From an uncultured Rhodopila sp. (GTDB lineage Bacteria > Pseudomonadota > Alphaproteobacteria > Acetobacterales > Acetobacteraceae): DNA of 64,000 nucleotides. Numbering within the stretch: position 1 is the first letter of the stretch; the number at the start of each line of letters is the position of its first letter. This document shows positions 41,690-52,283 of this stretch, piece after piece. The translations under genes were made by a program, and so were the position numbers. The notes beneath the pieces were generated by a model. That model saw only the letters and a list, made by a program, of their open reading frames with translations, was not told where the DNA came from and ran no database searches. The stretch spans positions 1 to 64,000 of the forward strand of contig NZ_CAJATU010000110.1 in the NCBI RefSeq assembly GCF_903944925.1. Direction: 5' to 3'.

Positions 41690-43606
41690 CTATTGCTGTG
41701 CTTGAACGACGCTGTCGAAGGCCTGCTTGTTGAACTGCGGCTTGGCGCGTTGCCGCACCGCATCGACGAATACCGTCTCGAGGTCGGAGGCGATCGATCG
41801 GGTGACCGCCGTGCGGGCCTCATCGTAGCCGGTCTTGTCGGCGCCTGCATCCGGCTTCACGATTTCCGTCAGTTGCGCGACCGTGAAGCCTTCGGCGGTT
41901 TCCACCATCGTGGCGTCGCCTTTCTTCAGGCCGAACATGATCCGCTGCAAATCGGCCGGGATCGCCGGGTTGCCCTGGTTGCGGGTGACCAGCGGGCTGA
42001 GCTTCGGCGTCACCCCGGCGACCGTGGCGGCGTCGGAGAACGACTTGCCGCCCTGCACCGCGGTCATCATCGCGGTGGCGGCCTTTTCCTGCGTCCGCCG
42101 CCGCTGGTCGTGCTTCCAGTCTTCCGCGACCTTGTCCCTGACCGCGTCGAACGGCTTTTCGCCGGGCGGGATCACGCTCTCCAGCGTCACCGCGTAGTAG
42201 GCGGAGCCGCCGGTGCCGGGGATCTGCACTTCGGTCAGCCGCGGCGGATCGCCCTGGCGCGCCTGGAACGCCGCCGCGACGATCGCCGCCTTCAGCTCCG
42301 GCGCCCCCGGTATCGGCGCGGCCGTGCCGTCCTGCGTCTCGCCCTTGGCATCCATCGTGCCGGCAACGCCAATCAGGCCGAGGTCGCCGGGCATGTCGTC
42401 GAGGCTGGTGCCGTTGCCCAGCAACTGGTCGATCTTGTTGGCGCGGTCATAGATCACGTCGGCCGCCTTGCCGGCGAGCACCTGCGCCCGCAGCGTGTCC
42501 TTCGCCTGCTCGAACGTGGTTTCCGCGCCGGGGACGATATGCGTCACCTTGACCACGAACCAGCCCAGCGCGCCCTTGACCGGAGCCGACACGCTGCCCT
42601 CCGGCCCGGAGAACACCGCCCGCGCCAGGTCGGGGTCGGGGAACTGCACCTGCGTGCCGTCATCCTGGGTGATCGCCACGGCGCCGGCCGCCTTCGCCGC
42701 CTCCTGCATGGCCGCCCAGTCCGCCCCGGCCCGCCACCTGTCGGCCAGGTCGCGCGCCTTCGCCTCATCGGGGACGGACAGGATCTGCGCCGAGCGCTTG
42801 CCCGGGGTGACGTATTCGGATTTGTGCTCGTCATAGGCGGCATGCAGCTCGTCATCGGTGATGGTGACGTCGGAGGCGACCGATTGCGGCGACAGCTCGA
42901 TCGCCTTGATGCGGCGGAACTCCGGCGTGCCGTAGCTGTCCGGGTGGTTGTCATACCAGCGCTGCAACGTGGCCAGGTCGGGCGTTGCCGGCTGCGGCGC
43001 CGCGGTCAGCGGGAAGAAGGCGGTGTCGGCGGAGCGTTTTTCGAACTCGGACTCATAGAGCGGTGTCACTTCCGTGGCGGGTGCCTGCACCCCGGCGCTG
43101 ACCGAGTTCAGCAGTTGCCGCTGCGCGATGTCGGCGCGAAGCTGGGCGAGGAAGCGGGCCTCGGTATAGCCGTTGTTGCGCAGCACGGAGTCGAACTGGG
43201 CCTTGCTGAACTGGCCGTCGCGGCCCTGGAAGGCGGGCATCGAGCGGGCCACCGTGGCCACGGCATCGTCCGGGGTGACAATGCGCAGGGCGTTCAACTC
43301 CACCCCGAGGGCGGCCTGGGCGACCATGCGTTCGAGCGTCTGCTGGCCGACCTGGCGCCGGACCGCGGCGGAGGCTTCCTGGCCGGGCGGCTGGTCGCGG
43401 GTGGCCTGCGCCATGGCACGCTGGAACTCGGACTGGAAGGCCGGGATCTCGATGCTCTGGCCGCCGACTTTGGCGACCCAGGTCGGCGGTCCCATCAGGC
43501 GGAACAGGTCGCTGCTGATGCCCCAGCCGACGAAGGAGAGCGCCATCACCACGAAGAAGATGCGCGCGATCCAGGATTCGGAGAAGCGGCGGAACATGGA
43601 GATCAT
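41690..43606 (-). CDS. ppiD: Periplasmic peptidyl-prolyl isomerase, PpiD/SurA-like
   Basis: A 638-residue protein: an N-terminal membrane anchor (WIARIFFVVMALSFVGWGIS), a SurA_N-like chaperone segment (residues about 50-190), and a parvulin-type PPIase module (around VTPGKRSAQILSVPDEAKAR and GALGWFVVKVTHIVPGAETT). A second chaperone-like C-terminal half follows. It assists folding of proteins leaving the Sec channel. First gene of a ppiD-trpE unit, an order seen in other alphaproteobacteria. Confidence 0.9.
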   Translation of the reverse strand: MISMFRRFSESWIARIFFVVMALSFVGWGISSDLFRLMGPPTWVAKVGGQSIEIPAFQSEFQRAMAQATRDQPPGQEASAAVRRQVGQQTLERMVAQAALGVELNALRIVTPDDAVATVARSMPAFQGRDGQFSKAQFDSVLRNNGYTEARFLAQLRADIAQRQLLNSVSAGVQAPATEVTPLYESEFEKRSADTAFFPLTAAPQPATPDLATLQRWYDNHPDSYGTPEFRRIKAIELSPQSVASDVTITDDELHAAYDEHKSEYVTPGKRSAQILSVPDEAKARDLADRWRAGADWAAMQEAAKAAGAVAITQDDGTQVQFPDPDLARAVFSGPEGSVSAPVKGALGWFVVKVTHIVPGAETTFEQAKDTLRAQVLAGKAADVIYDRANKIDQLLGNGTSLDDMPGDLGLIGVAGTMDAKGETQDGTAAPIPGAPELKAAIVAAAFQARQGDPPRLTEVQIPGTGGSAYYAVTLESVIPPGEKPFDAVRDKVAEDWKHDQRRRTQEKAATAMMTAVQGGKSFSDAATVAGVTPKLSPLVTRNQGNPAIPADLQRIMFGLKKGDATMVETAEGFTVAQLTEIVKPDAGADKTGYDEARTAVTRSIASDLETVFVDAVRQRAKPQFNKQAFDSVVQAQQ

Positions 43607-43792
43607 GGAAGCGGCGAACCCGGAAATGGCAGACGGGGCGGAGCATATACGGTGCCCGGCCCGGCGTGGCCAGCCATCGCGTGCGAGCCTGCCGGTATTC
43701 CGATTTGCGCTCGAACTCCACTTCGGCCCAGACGGCGAATTCCTTGAGCTGAGCGTGCATGCCGGCGGCTTCAGCGCCGGTCTTCAGCCGCA

Positions 43793-44098
43793 TTAAATTC
43801 GCCGGAGCCTGGTGTCCTGCGAGGCCGGAAGCCGGTTGCCGAGGCAATCTTCAAAAGTCTTCACTGCCGCTGCATGAACCTGCCGGTTGACCCGCCCGGG
43901 ATAGCGGGCGGTCAAAGCATCGGTGAAGGCTATGGCTGCATGGACGATCTGCGACGGGATCGAGTTACCGACATCGCCATCTTCCGCCGCCGCCGCCGCC
44001 GCTTCCGTGCGGGCGGCCTTGACATAGGCACGTGCCAAGCGAAGCCGCCCTTCACCGAACGCGGCGTCCACAGTCTTCGCGGGCGCCTTGCGGGTCAT
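43793..44098 (-). CDS. HEPN-like partner of a nucleotidyltransferase
   Basis: A 101-residue all-helical protein (LRLARAYVKAARTEAAAAAA, then SIPSQIVHAAIAFTDALTAR and HAAAVKTFEDCLGNRL) resembling HEPN-type proteins encoded next to nucleotidyltransferases. The catalytic R-x4-H motif of toxic HEPN RNases is not visible. ATG overlaps the upstream stop (ATGA), so the two genes are coupled. It could be a non-nucleolytic HEPN toxin or substrate-binding partner. Confidence 0.6.
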   Translation of the reverse strand: MTRKAPAKTVDAAFGEGRLRLARAYVKAARTEAAAAAAEDGDVGNSIPSQIVHAAIAFTDALTARYPGRVNRQVHAAAVKTFEDCLGNRLPASQDTRLRRI

Positions 44099-44760
44099 AC
44101 GGCTTCCCCTCGGCCTCGCACGCTCGCCGCCAGATCTTCCGGCCGCTCGCCCAGCAAAACGATGACGTCCCTGCTCAGGCTGACCCACCAGGGGTCATGC
44201 TCACGGGCAAGTCTGCGGCTATCGGCAGGCTCAAGGCCGATAACCGCAGGGACGAAGCCCAAGGCCGCGGCAGGGTCGGCCAGCGCCTCACGGGTCGCGT
44301 CCACGATGCGGGCGCGCTCGGCAGGTGTGGCCACCACGGCGATTTCGAGGTCGCTGTCCGTCCGGTCCTCGCCGCGCGCCACGCTGCCGTAGATCCATAC
44401 CGCGAGCACGCCCGGACCAGCGGCTGCGGCGGCCGAGCGAACCGTATTGCGGATCGCCGCAAAACGCGCCTCCTCTGCCTCGAACAAGCCCCCGAGACAC
44501 ACGGACAGCGGATGATCGGCCCGGATGCTGTAAAGATGCGTTCGGCCGGACCCGGCGGGGGACACGATGCCGACGGCGTCGAGCGCGGCCAAGGCTGCCC
44601 GGACGCTCGCCTTGGCGAGACCGGTCCGGGCGGTCAGGAGCGGCGCGGAAAGCTGGCCCCCGTGCCGGCTGAGCTCCCGCAGCAGACGGACGTTAGCCTC
44701 GGTTCCGAGGATTTTCGTAAGCGGATAGCGCTGAGCGCTCTGAGGGGACGAACGTGTCAT
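44095..44760 (-). CDS. Winged-helix plus nucleotidyltransferase fusion
   Basis: 221 residues. An N-terminal winged helix (LTKILGTEANVRLLRELSRH and APLLTARTGLAKASVRAALA) precedes a minimal nucleotidyltransferase domain with IYGSVARGEDRTDSDLEIAV (GS-x-AR-G and DxD). The C-terminal part is helical. With the HEPN-like gene downstream this forms an MNT-HEPN-type module that carries its own regulator. It is divergent from the 44962 gene. Confidence 0.8.
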   Translation of the reverse strand: MTRSSPQSAQRYPLTKILGTEANVRLLRELSRHGGQLSAPLLTARTGLAKASVRAALAALDAVGIVSPAGSGRTHLYSIRADHPLSVCLGGLFEAEEARFAAIRNTVRSAAAAAGPGVLAVWIYGSVARGEDRTDSDLEIAVVATPAERARIVDATREALADPAAALGFVPAVIGLEPADSRRLAREHDPWWVSLSRDVIVLLGERPEDLAASVRGRGEAV

Positions 44761-44961
44761 CGGCCGCCTTTCGGGATGTGCTGCGGTGGCTCAGGGGCAT
44801 GGCTTATGACACGTCCATCCGGTGTTCCATCCCTACGTTCGGTAAGCCGATCTTAGGACTGGTGAGGCGTGCGTTTTGGTGGCTGGTGAATGCCGCGTCC
44901 GGCGGTTTCCTCTTGATTTTGAAACGCCAGTGGCATTATAGAGAACATATCAAGAACAATT

Positions 44962-45657
44962 GTGGACCACCCCTTCATGCCCGAACCAGACGCCGCCCCA
45001 TCCCTGCCGCCCATGACCACGGAGGAGCGCGGCGAAACGGATCTGTTCCAGCAGGCGCTGTTCAACCTGATCCCGTTCTTCATGGACGGCGCGCGCGGCG
45101 ATCCGGCGCGGGCGCGCGGCGCCGCCGTCGAACTGCTGAAAGCTTATCCCATCCGCTCGGTGCTGGAGCTTCAGCTCGTCACCGAGGTCATCGCCTTCTC
45201 GCAATCCGCCCTGGACAACCTGCGCCGGGCCAAGGCGGAGCCGCAGATGCCGGAGGTGCAGCGCGACAAGCTGCGCAGCAAGGCGGTTTCGCTGAACGCA
45301 GCCGGACACCGCACCATTCGGACCCTGGAGAAGGTCTACGCGGCACGCAACCGGATGCCGACGGCGCCGGCGAAACCCCCTCGGGCCGAACCCCTTCAGG
45401 CCGAACCCCCTCGGGCCGAACCCCTTCAGGCCGAACCCCTTCAGGCCGAATCCCCTCAGGCCGAACCGCAGCCGGCGCCGGAGGTCGTCCGCAACCAGGC
45501 GGCGATCCTGCGGGAGGTGCAGGAGAGGCTGGCGCAGCACCGGGCGCAGATCGCCGCACAGCAGGGCGGCGTGGAACCGGGCGGGTTCATGAATCGCGAT
45601 CAACGCCGCGCGGCCGAACTCGACGCCAGGCGGGAAGCGCGGCGGGCGCCGGTTTAG
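44962..45657 (+). CDS. Hypothetical protein with in-frame pentapeptide repeat
   Basis: 231 residues, family not recognised. The N-terminal 110 residues are helical (LFQQALFNLIPFFMDGARGD, SVLELQLVTEVIAFSQSALD). A Pro/Glu/Ala repeat linker follows (six PLQAE-like units), and a charged helical C-terminus (AAILREVQERLAQHRAQIAA). No signal peptide is seen. The GTG at 44962 is used; ATGs at 44977 and 45013 are alternatives, and none has a strong ribosome site. Confidence 0.68.
   Translation: MDHPFMPEPDAAPSLPPMTTEERGETDLFQQALFNLIPFFMDGARGDPARARGAAVELLKAYPIRSVLELQLVTEVIAFSQSALDNLRRAKAEPQMPEVQRDKLRSKAVSLNAAGHRTIRTLEKVYAARNRMPTAPAKPPRAEPLQAEPPRAEPLQAEPLQAESPQAEPQPAPEVVRNQAAILREVQERLAQHRAQIAAQQGGVEPGGFMNRDQRRAAELDARREARRAPV
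45376..45465 (+). repeat. 15-bp minisatellite (six units) in the 44962 gene
   Basis: Six tandem 15-base units of the form CCCCTTCAGGCCGAA, alternating with CCCCCTCGGGCCGAA. The unit length keeps frame, so copy-number change would lengthen or shorten the linker in steps of five residues. Confidence 0.9.
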
Positions 45658-45774
45658 CGCCCGGCCCGCAGCGTCGTTCCGGCGGTCCGGCAAACGCCAT
45701 GTTCCGGCAAACTCCATCTTGACGCCCCGGACAGTTGCGCTAGCAGCAACCCGAAACCAGAGGGAGGCCCGCAC

Positions 45775-46512
45775 GTGCCGCAACTGATCGCCGGAAACTG
45801 GAAGATGAACTGCCTCTCGGCCGAAGCCATTGCGCTGGCCGAGGCGATCGCCGCCGGCGCCTCCGGCATCACCGCCGAGCTGCTGGTTTGCCCCACCGCG
45901 CTGCATGTCGCCGCGGTCGCCAAGGCGCTGGCGGGAACGGCCGTCGCCGTCGGCGGCCAGGATTGCCACCAGGCGACGCACGGCGCCCATACCGGCGACA
46001 TCGCCGCACCGATGCTGCGCGATGCCGGTGCGGGCTGGGTCATCCTCGGGCACTCCGAGCGCCGCCAGAATCATGGCGAAACCGATGAGCTGGTGCGTGA
46101 AAAGACCGTGGCCGCGGTGGAAGCCGGGCTGCGGCCGATTGTCTGCGTGGGGGAGACGGCGGACCAGCGCAGCGGCGGCCAGGAAACCGAGGTCGTCGGC
46201 TGGCAGCTCGCCGGCAGCCTGCCCAAGCCGTTCGATGGCGTCATCGCCTACGAGCCCGTCTGGGCCATCGGCACCGGCAAGACCGCGACCGAGCAGGACG
46301 TCGCGGTCATGCACGCCTTCATCCGCGAGGAGCTGGTGCGCCAGTTCGGCGATGCCGGCCAAACCGTGCGGATTCTCTATGGCGGCTCGGTCAAGGCGTC
46401 GAATGCGGTGTCGCTGATGGCGGTGCCCGACGTCGGTGGCGCGCTCGTCGGCGGCGCCAGCCTGAACGCGGAGGAATTTCTAACGATTGCCCGCGCCGCC
46501 CGGGCGGGCTAA
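45775..46512 (+). CDS. tpiA: Triosephosphate isomerase
   Basis: A 245-residue protein with AGNWKMN (substrate lysine), catalytic His in VILGHSERR and catalytic Glu in [14 protein letters not shown]. The C-terminal phosphate loop [12 protein letters not shown] and GALVGGASL follows. It interconverts DHAP and G3P. The start is GTG with AGGGAGG upstream. First gene of the conserved tpiA-secG-pyrG order. Confidence 0.96.
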   Translation: MPQLIAGNWKMNCLSAEAIALAEAIAAGASGITAELLVCPTALHVAAVAKALAGTAVAVGGQDCHQATHGAHTGDIAAPMLRDAGAGWVILGHSERRQNHGETDELVREKTVAAVEAGLRPIVCVGETADQRSGGQETEVVGWQLAGSLPKPFDGVIAYEPVWAIGTGKTATEQDVAVMHAFIREELVRQFGDAGQTVRILYGGSVKASNAVSLMAVPDVGGALVGGASLNAEEFLTIARAARAG

Positions 46513-46581
46513 GAGGCGCGCGTCGCGATGTGTCCCGGTTTGGGCCACGTCGCCATGCCGGTTGAATGAAAGTTTCGCGCG

Positions 46582-46914
46582 TTGACCTCCGTCCTGCTGA
46601 TCATCCACTTGTTCGTCACCATCGCGCTCATCGGCGTCGTGCTGCTGCAGCGCAGTGAGGGCGGGGGACTGGGCATCGGCAGCTCCCAGGGCATGGGCGC
46701 GTTCATGGGCGGCCGCGGCACCGCCAACCTGCTGACGCGCACCACGGCGATCCTGGCGGCGATCTTCATGGGGCTGTCATTGACCCTGGCGCTGCTGAAC
46801 CGCGGCACCTCCGCGCCGGTCAAGTCGATCCTGGATACCCCGGCGCAGTCGAGCCCGCCGGCCGCTCCGCTGCCGCCGCCCGCGCCGAAAGGCCCGTCCG
46901 CGCCGACGAATTAG
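46582..46914 (+). CDS. secG: Protein translocase subunit SecG
   Basis: 110 residues with two membrane helices (LLIIHLFVTIALIGVVLLQR and TTAILAAIFMGLSLTLALLN) and the conserved SEGGGLGIGSSQGMGAFMGG loop, ending in a Pro/Ala-rich tail common in alphaproteobacteria. It is part of SecYEG. The start is TTG. Confidence 0.93.
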   Translation: MTSVLLIIHLFVTIALIGVVLLQRSEGGGLGIGSSQGMGAFMGGRGTANLLTRTTAILAAIFMGLSLTLALLNRGTSAPVKSILDTPAQSSPPAAPLPPPAPKGPSAPTN

Positions 46915-46928
46915 GGCCGATTCGCAAC

Positions 46929-46960
46929 GTCATGGTGGCCGCAGGGCCACCATATCCACG
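46929..46960. repeat. Dispersed palindrome, CGTCATGGTG type
   Basis: ATGGTGGCC/GGCCACCAT with a GCAG loop and a following TCCACGC, the same design as at 27449. It lies 15 bases after secG and may end or stabilise the tpiA-secG message. Confidence 0.75.
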
Positions 46961-47096
46961 CAATTGCCGCGCTATCGAAGCAACGCATGACGGGTCGGCG
47001 CAGCTATTCGATGCCGATGCGCTACCCTGCCATGTTTCCTTTATTCTTTGAACCGTTGCCGTCGGGCTTCCCTTGGCCCGATTCGGCTCGCTATGA

Positions 47097-48737
<1,641 letters not shown>

Positions 48738-48833
48738 TGAGGCACGCCGTGGCCTCGCCCGGGTAAGCCATGCCATGACGAGCCGATCAAGTGGCGGCCT
48801 TGCAGCGGGATATCGTAGCCAACGTTACGCTCC

Positions 48834-48847
48834 TTGATCCAGGTCAA
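48834..48847. promoter_or_regulatory. Predicted FNR/FixK-type box upstream of satP
   Basis: TTGATCCAGGTCAA matches TTGAT-N4-ATCAA with one difference. It lies 101 bases before the satP start, in a gap whose only downstream gene is satP, so oxygen-responsive control is inferred. Confidence 0.6.
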
Positions 48848-48947
48848 AGACGTGACAGCCGCGGTCATGGAGTTTGCCGGCATGGCCGACTGCGGCCGTC
48901 CGGCCTCGTGCGTCCGCCGGTATCGACCTAAATAGGAGGAAATGACT

Positions 48948-49541
48948 ATGAAACTAGCCAATCCGGCCCCGCTCGGGCTGACCGGCTTCGCTTTGACGAC
49001 CTGGATGTTGAGCCTGGTGAATGCCGGCTATTACACCGGCACCTCGGTCCCGCTGGTCCTGGCCACGGCGTTCGCCTTCGGCGGCACGGCGCAGTTCTTC
49101 GCCGGGCTGATGGAGATGCCGCGCGGCAACACCTTCGGCTTCGTCGCCTTCTGCGCCTATGGCGCGTTCTGGTGGACCTTCGCCCTGTTCGTTGAATTCT
49201 TCGGCCCTGCCAACGTGCCGGCGGCGTTTGTCGGCTGGTGGCTGGCAGCCTGGGGCACCTTCTCGCTGGCGATGTTCATCGGCACTTTGGCGCTCAACCG
49301 GGCCTTGCAGGCGATCTTCCTCGTGCTGGTGATCACCTTCTACCTGCTCGCCGGAGCGGACCTGTTCGCCATCCCGGCGCTGAAGACGACTGGCGGCTAT
49401 TTCGGCCTGCTGACCGCACTGCTGGCGTTCTATCTGGCCGCCGCGGAGATCATCAACGAGACGCACGGGCATGTCGTGCTCCCCGTCGGCGCCCCGGCGC
49501 CGAAGCCGGTCGCTTCGCTCGGCCTGCACAAGGCGGCGTAG
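48948..49541 (+). CDS. satP: Acetate/succinate transporter (GPR1/FUN34/YaaH family)
   Basis: A 197-residue protein with six membrane helices and the family signature NPAPLGLTGFALTT at the N-terminus. GGTAQFFAGLMEMPRGNTFG and ADLFAIPALKTTGGYFGLLT follow. It imports acetate with protons. ATG at 48948 was chosen over the one at 48942 because AGGAGG then has the ideal eight-base spacing. It is monocistronic, with a short palindrome after it. Confidence 0.93.
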   Translation: MKLANPAPLGLTGFALTTWMLSLVNAGYYTGTSVPLVLATAFAFGGTAQFFAGLMEMPRGNTFGFVAFCAYGAFWWTFALFVEFFGPANVPAAFVGWWLAAWGTFSLAMFIGTLALNRALQAIFLVLVITFYLLAGADLFAIPALKTTGGYFGLLTALLAFYLAAAEIINETHGHVVLPVGAPAPKPVASLGLHKAA

Positions 49542-49562
49542 CGCACCCGGCGCTGCATCCCC

Positions 49563-49588
49563 GTCATGCCGGCGCGTGCCGGCATGAC
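49563..49588. repeat. Palindrome GTCATGCCGGC (after satP)
   Basis: An 11-bp perfect stem with a four-base loop between the convergent satP and exonuclease genes. It is a short member of the GTCATG repeat family. Confidence 0.8.
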
Positions 49589-49603
49589 AACGGGAGGCGC
49601 CGT

Positions 49604-50275
49604 CTAGCCGATGGTCGTCTGCGGGCGATCCACGTCCCGCGTGCGGACGATCCGCACGCCGCGCTGCTTCATGTCCTTCAGCCGCAGATACATCATCGCC
49701 GTCATCAGCGCGTCGTTAAAGGCGTCGTGCTGGTCCAGCGCCGGCAGGTCCAGGTCCCGCAGCATCGCCGCGAACGATAGGTCCACCGTGGTGCCGGGCG
49801 GCGCGTCGCCGTATTTACGCTCGTAATATAGCTTCGACACCTCGATCAGCGGATTCGGCAGCTCGATGCCGACGAGCCCGCGCAGGTATTTGTCCACCAT
49901 GCGGACGTCGAAATCGACATAGTAGCCAACCAAAGGCCGCCCTTCGACGAAGTGCAGGAAGCGCGGGATGATCGCCTCGATGCGCTCGCCGGTGCCGACA
50001 TCCATCTCCCGCAGGCGGTGCACCTTGATCGAATCGACCTTCATCTCGGCTTCCGGCCGGGCCACCGCCTCGAACCGCTCGCTGGCCAGGATGCGGTTGC
50101 CGCGGATTTTCACCGCGGCGATCGAGATGATGTCGTCCTGCCGGACATCCAGCCCGGTCGTCTCACAATCGAACGCCACCGCCTCGTCCGGCGGGCCGGG
50201 CCTGAACATGAACCGGTATGACTGGTCGCCGATGCTCACCTGATGGAACAGCCGCTTCAGCGCCCGAGGGATCAT
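49604..50275 (-). CDS. DEDDh 3'-5' exonuclease (DnaQ-like)
   Basis: 223 residues. Motif I is AFDCETTGLDVRQDDIISIA (D-x-E). Motif II is around YYVDFDVRMVDKYL, and motif III is LDQHDAFNDALMTAMM (H-x4-D). It probably removes 3' nucleotides from DNA or RNA. It is the last gene of a minus-strand run with DUF294, ActP and DUF485, an association seen in other proteobacteria, where it may act with the cNMP/CBS regulator. Confidence 0.88.
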   Translation of the reverse strand: MIPRALKRLFHQVSIGDQSYRFMFRPGPPDEAVAFDCETTGLDVRQDDIISIAAVKIRGNRILASERFEAVARPEAEMKVDSIKVHRLREMDVGTGERIEAIIPRFLHFVEGRPLVGYYVDFDVRMVDKYLRGLVGIELPNPLIEVSKLYYERKYGDAPPGTTVDLSFAAMLRDLDLPALDQHDAFNDALMTAMMYLRLKDMKQRGVRIVRTRDVDRPQTTIG

Positions 50276-50312
50276 CGGCGACCAACGTTTGACACGGTGG
50301 CACGGCCGCCTT

Positions 50313-50395
50313 CGTCATGGCGGGCGCAGGCCCGCAATCCACGCCTTTGTCTGTTCGAGCCAAAGGCGTGGATGCCGACCTTCGTCGGCATGACG
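50313..50395. repeat. Dispersed palindromic repeat, CGTCATGGCGGGC / ATGCCGAC type
   Basis: A left stem GCGGGC..GCCCGC, a central CCACGCCTTTG pairing with CAAAGGCGTGG, and a right stem ATGCCGACCTTCGTCGGCAT. It shares its right half with 25734-25757 and its overall plan with the long copies. It lies between the DUF294 gene and the exonuclease. Confidence 0.85.
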
Positions 50396-50437
50396 GGGGC
50401 CGGTATGGCTTGGAAGCCGCTTTGGCCGCGGATCATC

Positions 50438-52237
50438 TCAGAACGCGCCGAGGTTGAAGTGCCGGCGCACGATCTCCCGGAACTGCTTGACCACCTGGAA
50501 GGCGTCGCGCAGCAGGTCCCGCTGCGTGCTCGACAGGTCCGCCGGCCGCACCAGCGCGCCGGACGCGCCGGCCGAGGCAAGCTGCGAATCCAGCCGCAGG
50601 GTCATCAGGAAATACAGCGACTGGGTCAGCTCGCGGCCGAACTCGCGGTTGAAGGTGCCGATATCCACCAGCCGCTGGATGCGGGCGGCGGTGCCGGTCT
50701 CGGCCAGCCCGCGCTCCAGCGCCAGGCTGCGCACCCCGTGGACGATCGGGAAGATACCGCCCTTCTTGAGGTCCACCGCATCGCCCTGACCGTCCCGGGT
50801 CACCAGCTTGTTGAAGAAGCCGAGCGCCATCGGGAAGGCGTCGATGGCGCGGGCGAAATGCACCATGAACGCGCTGCGGCCGCGCACCGTCTCGATCAGC
50901 TCCGCCTTGGTCCGCGCCAGCAGCCTGGCATCGCCGGCGACCGCGACGGCGTCGAACAGGATCGCCACGTTCATGTGGGAATGCTCGTCCGGCATCGCCA
51001 CCCAGTGGTGGAACATCGTCGTATAGACGTCCACGGTCTGCGACCAGGCCGGGTTGCGCACCATGACGTTGCCGCGGCAGGGGGCGAAGCCGAAGCTTTC
51101 CAACGCCGCGGTGAAGTCGTGGCGGAACGTGTCCAGCACCGCCTCGTCCACCGGTTCGGCCAGGATCAGGGCATTGTCCTGGTCGGTTCGCACGGTCTGT
51201 TCGCCGCGGCCCTCGCTGCCCATCACCACCAGGCAGGCGCCGGTGCGCAGCGCGGGCGGCGCGACCAGGTCGAACAGTTTCGCGAACAGCCGGCGATTGA
51301 GGTCGGAGACGATCTCCGCCACCGCCTCCACCTTGACCGCCTGGCGGCGCAGCATGCGCACCTGCTCGCCGATTTCGCGGGCGGCGGTGATCAGTTCCGG
51401 CACCGCGACGGCGCGATCGATCCGGCCGGCGACCAACTGCGTGTTGCCGGCGAGATAGCTCAGCAACTCGATGTCTTCGAGGATGCCGATGTAGGACTTG
51501 CCGTCATGCACCGCGACCCGCCGCTTGTTGGTCTTGGTCATCAGGATCAGCGCCGAATAGATGAAATCGTCCGGCGCCAGCGAAATGATATTGTAGTGCA
51601 CCATCGGCGCCACCGGCGCGTCCAGCGGCATGCGGTCCAGCACGAGTGCCTTCGACAGGTTCATGCCGGTGATCAGGCCCACCTGGTCGCCGTTGCGCAC
51701 GAACAGGGCGTTTGTATTGACGTCGCGCATGCGGCGGCCGGCGGTCTCGATGCTGTCGTCGGCATCGATGAACGATGCCGGATACAGGCTCAGGTCGCGG
51801 ACCCGCACTCGCATCAATGTGCCGACGCGGCTGTCCTCGTCCTCGCGTGCCAGCGCGTCCAGCTTGCGGGACAGTTCAAGGTAGAAGAACGCGGCAAAGC
51901 GCGGGTTGGCGTGCACCAGGTCCAGCGCCACCGCTTTCGGCAGCAGGTAGCACAGGGTTTCCTCGCGCGCGGCGAAGGCGCTGCCGCTCTCGCCCTGCAC
52001 CAAGGCGCGGCCGTCGAAGGAGTCCTTGGGGCCGAGCAGGGCGGTGACTTCATCGCCGTCACGCTCTTCCACGACGCCCTTGATGACGACGTAGAGCGCT
52101 TCGGCGGCGGCGCCCTGCGCGAGGATGATCTCGCCGGGTCGGTAATAGCCGATGTCGAGCGCCTTGCGCAGCGTCTCCAACTCCGGCCCGGTCAGCCGGT
52201 CGAAGGGCGGGTTGTTGGGATCGAAGGCGTTTGGCAT
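50438..52237 (-). CDS. cNMP-binding/CBS/DUF294 nucleotidyltransferase-like protein
   Basis: 599 residues: a cyclic-nucleotide-binding beta-barrel (about 30-130), two CBS domains (about 170-290, SLYPASFIDADDSIETAGRR onward), and a DUF294 nucleotidyltransferase-like domain with MGSEGRGEQTVRTDQDNALI (GS and DxD). A helical C-terminal output domain follows. It is probably a signal-responsive regulator that links nucleotide state to acetate uptake. ATG at 52237 is used because CTGGGA lies upstream and the cNMP domain begins there. It is downstream of actP. Confidence 0.9.
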   Translation of the reverse strand: MPNAFDPNNPPFDRLTGPELETLRKALDIGYYRPGEIILAQGAAAEALYVVIKGVVEERDGDEVTALLGPKDSFDGRALVQGESGSAFAAREETLCYLLPKAVALDLVHANPRFAAFFYLELSRKLDALAREDEDSRVGTLMRVRVRDLSLYPASFIDADDSIETAGRRMRDVNTNALFVRNGDQVGLITGMNLSKALVLDRMPLDAPVAPMVHYNIISLAPDDFIYSALILMTKTNKRRVAVHDGKSYIGILEDIELLSYLAGNTQLVAGRIDRAVAVPELITAAREIGEQVRMLRRQAVKVEAVAEIVSDLNRRLFAKLFDLVAPPALRTGACLVVMGSEGRGEQTVRTDQDNALILAEPVDEAVLDTFRHDFTAALESFGFAPCRGNVMVRNPAWSQTVDVYTTMFHHWVAMPDEHSHMNVAILFDAVAVAGDARLLARTKAELIETVRGRSAFMVHFARAIDAFPMALGFFNKLVTRDGQGDAVDLKKGGIFPIVHGVRSLALERGLAETGTAARIQRLVDIGTFNREFGRELTQSLYFLMTLRLDSQLASAGASGALVRPADLSSTQRDLLRDAFQVVKQFREIVRRHFNLGAF

Positions 52238-52283
52238 GGGAATGATCCCAGGCGGGTTCGACCGCGCCCGGGACTCCTTCGGG

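Noticed and set aside
41630-41700. A trp attenuator or leader peptide before trpE
   Set aside because: Only eight bases separate ppiD and trpE, leaving no room; the gene is expressed from the ppiD side.
45376-45465. Short tandem repeats considered as a CRISPR array
   Set aside because: Units are 15 bp with no spacers and encode an in-frame peptide repeat; no cas genes are present.
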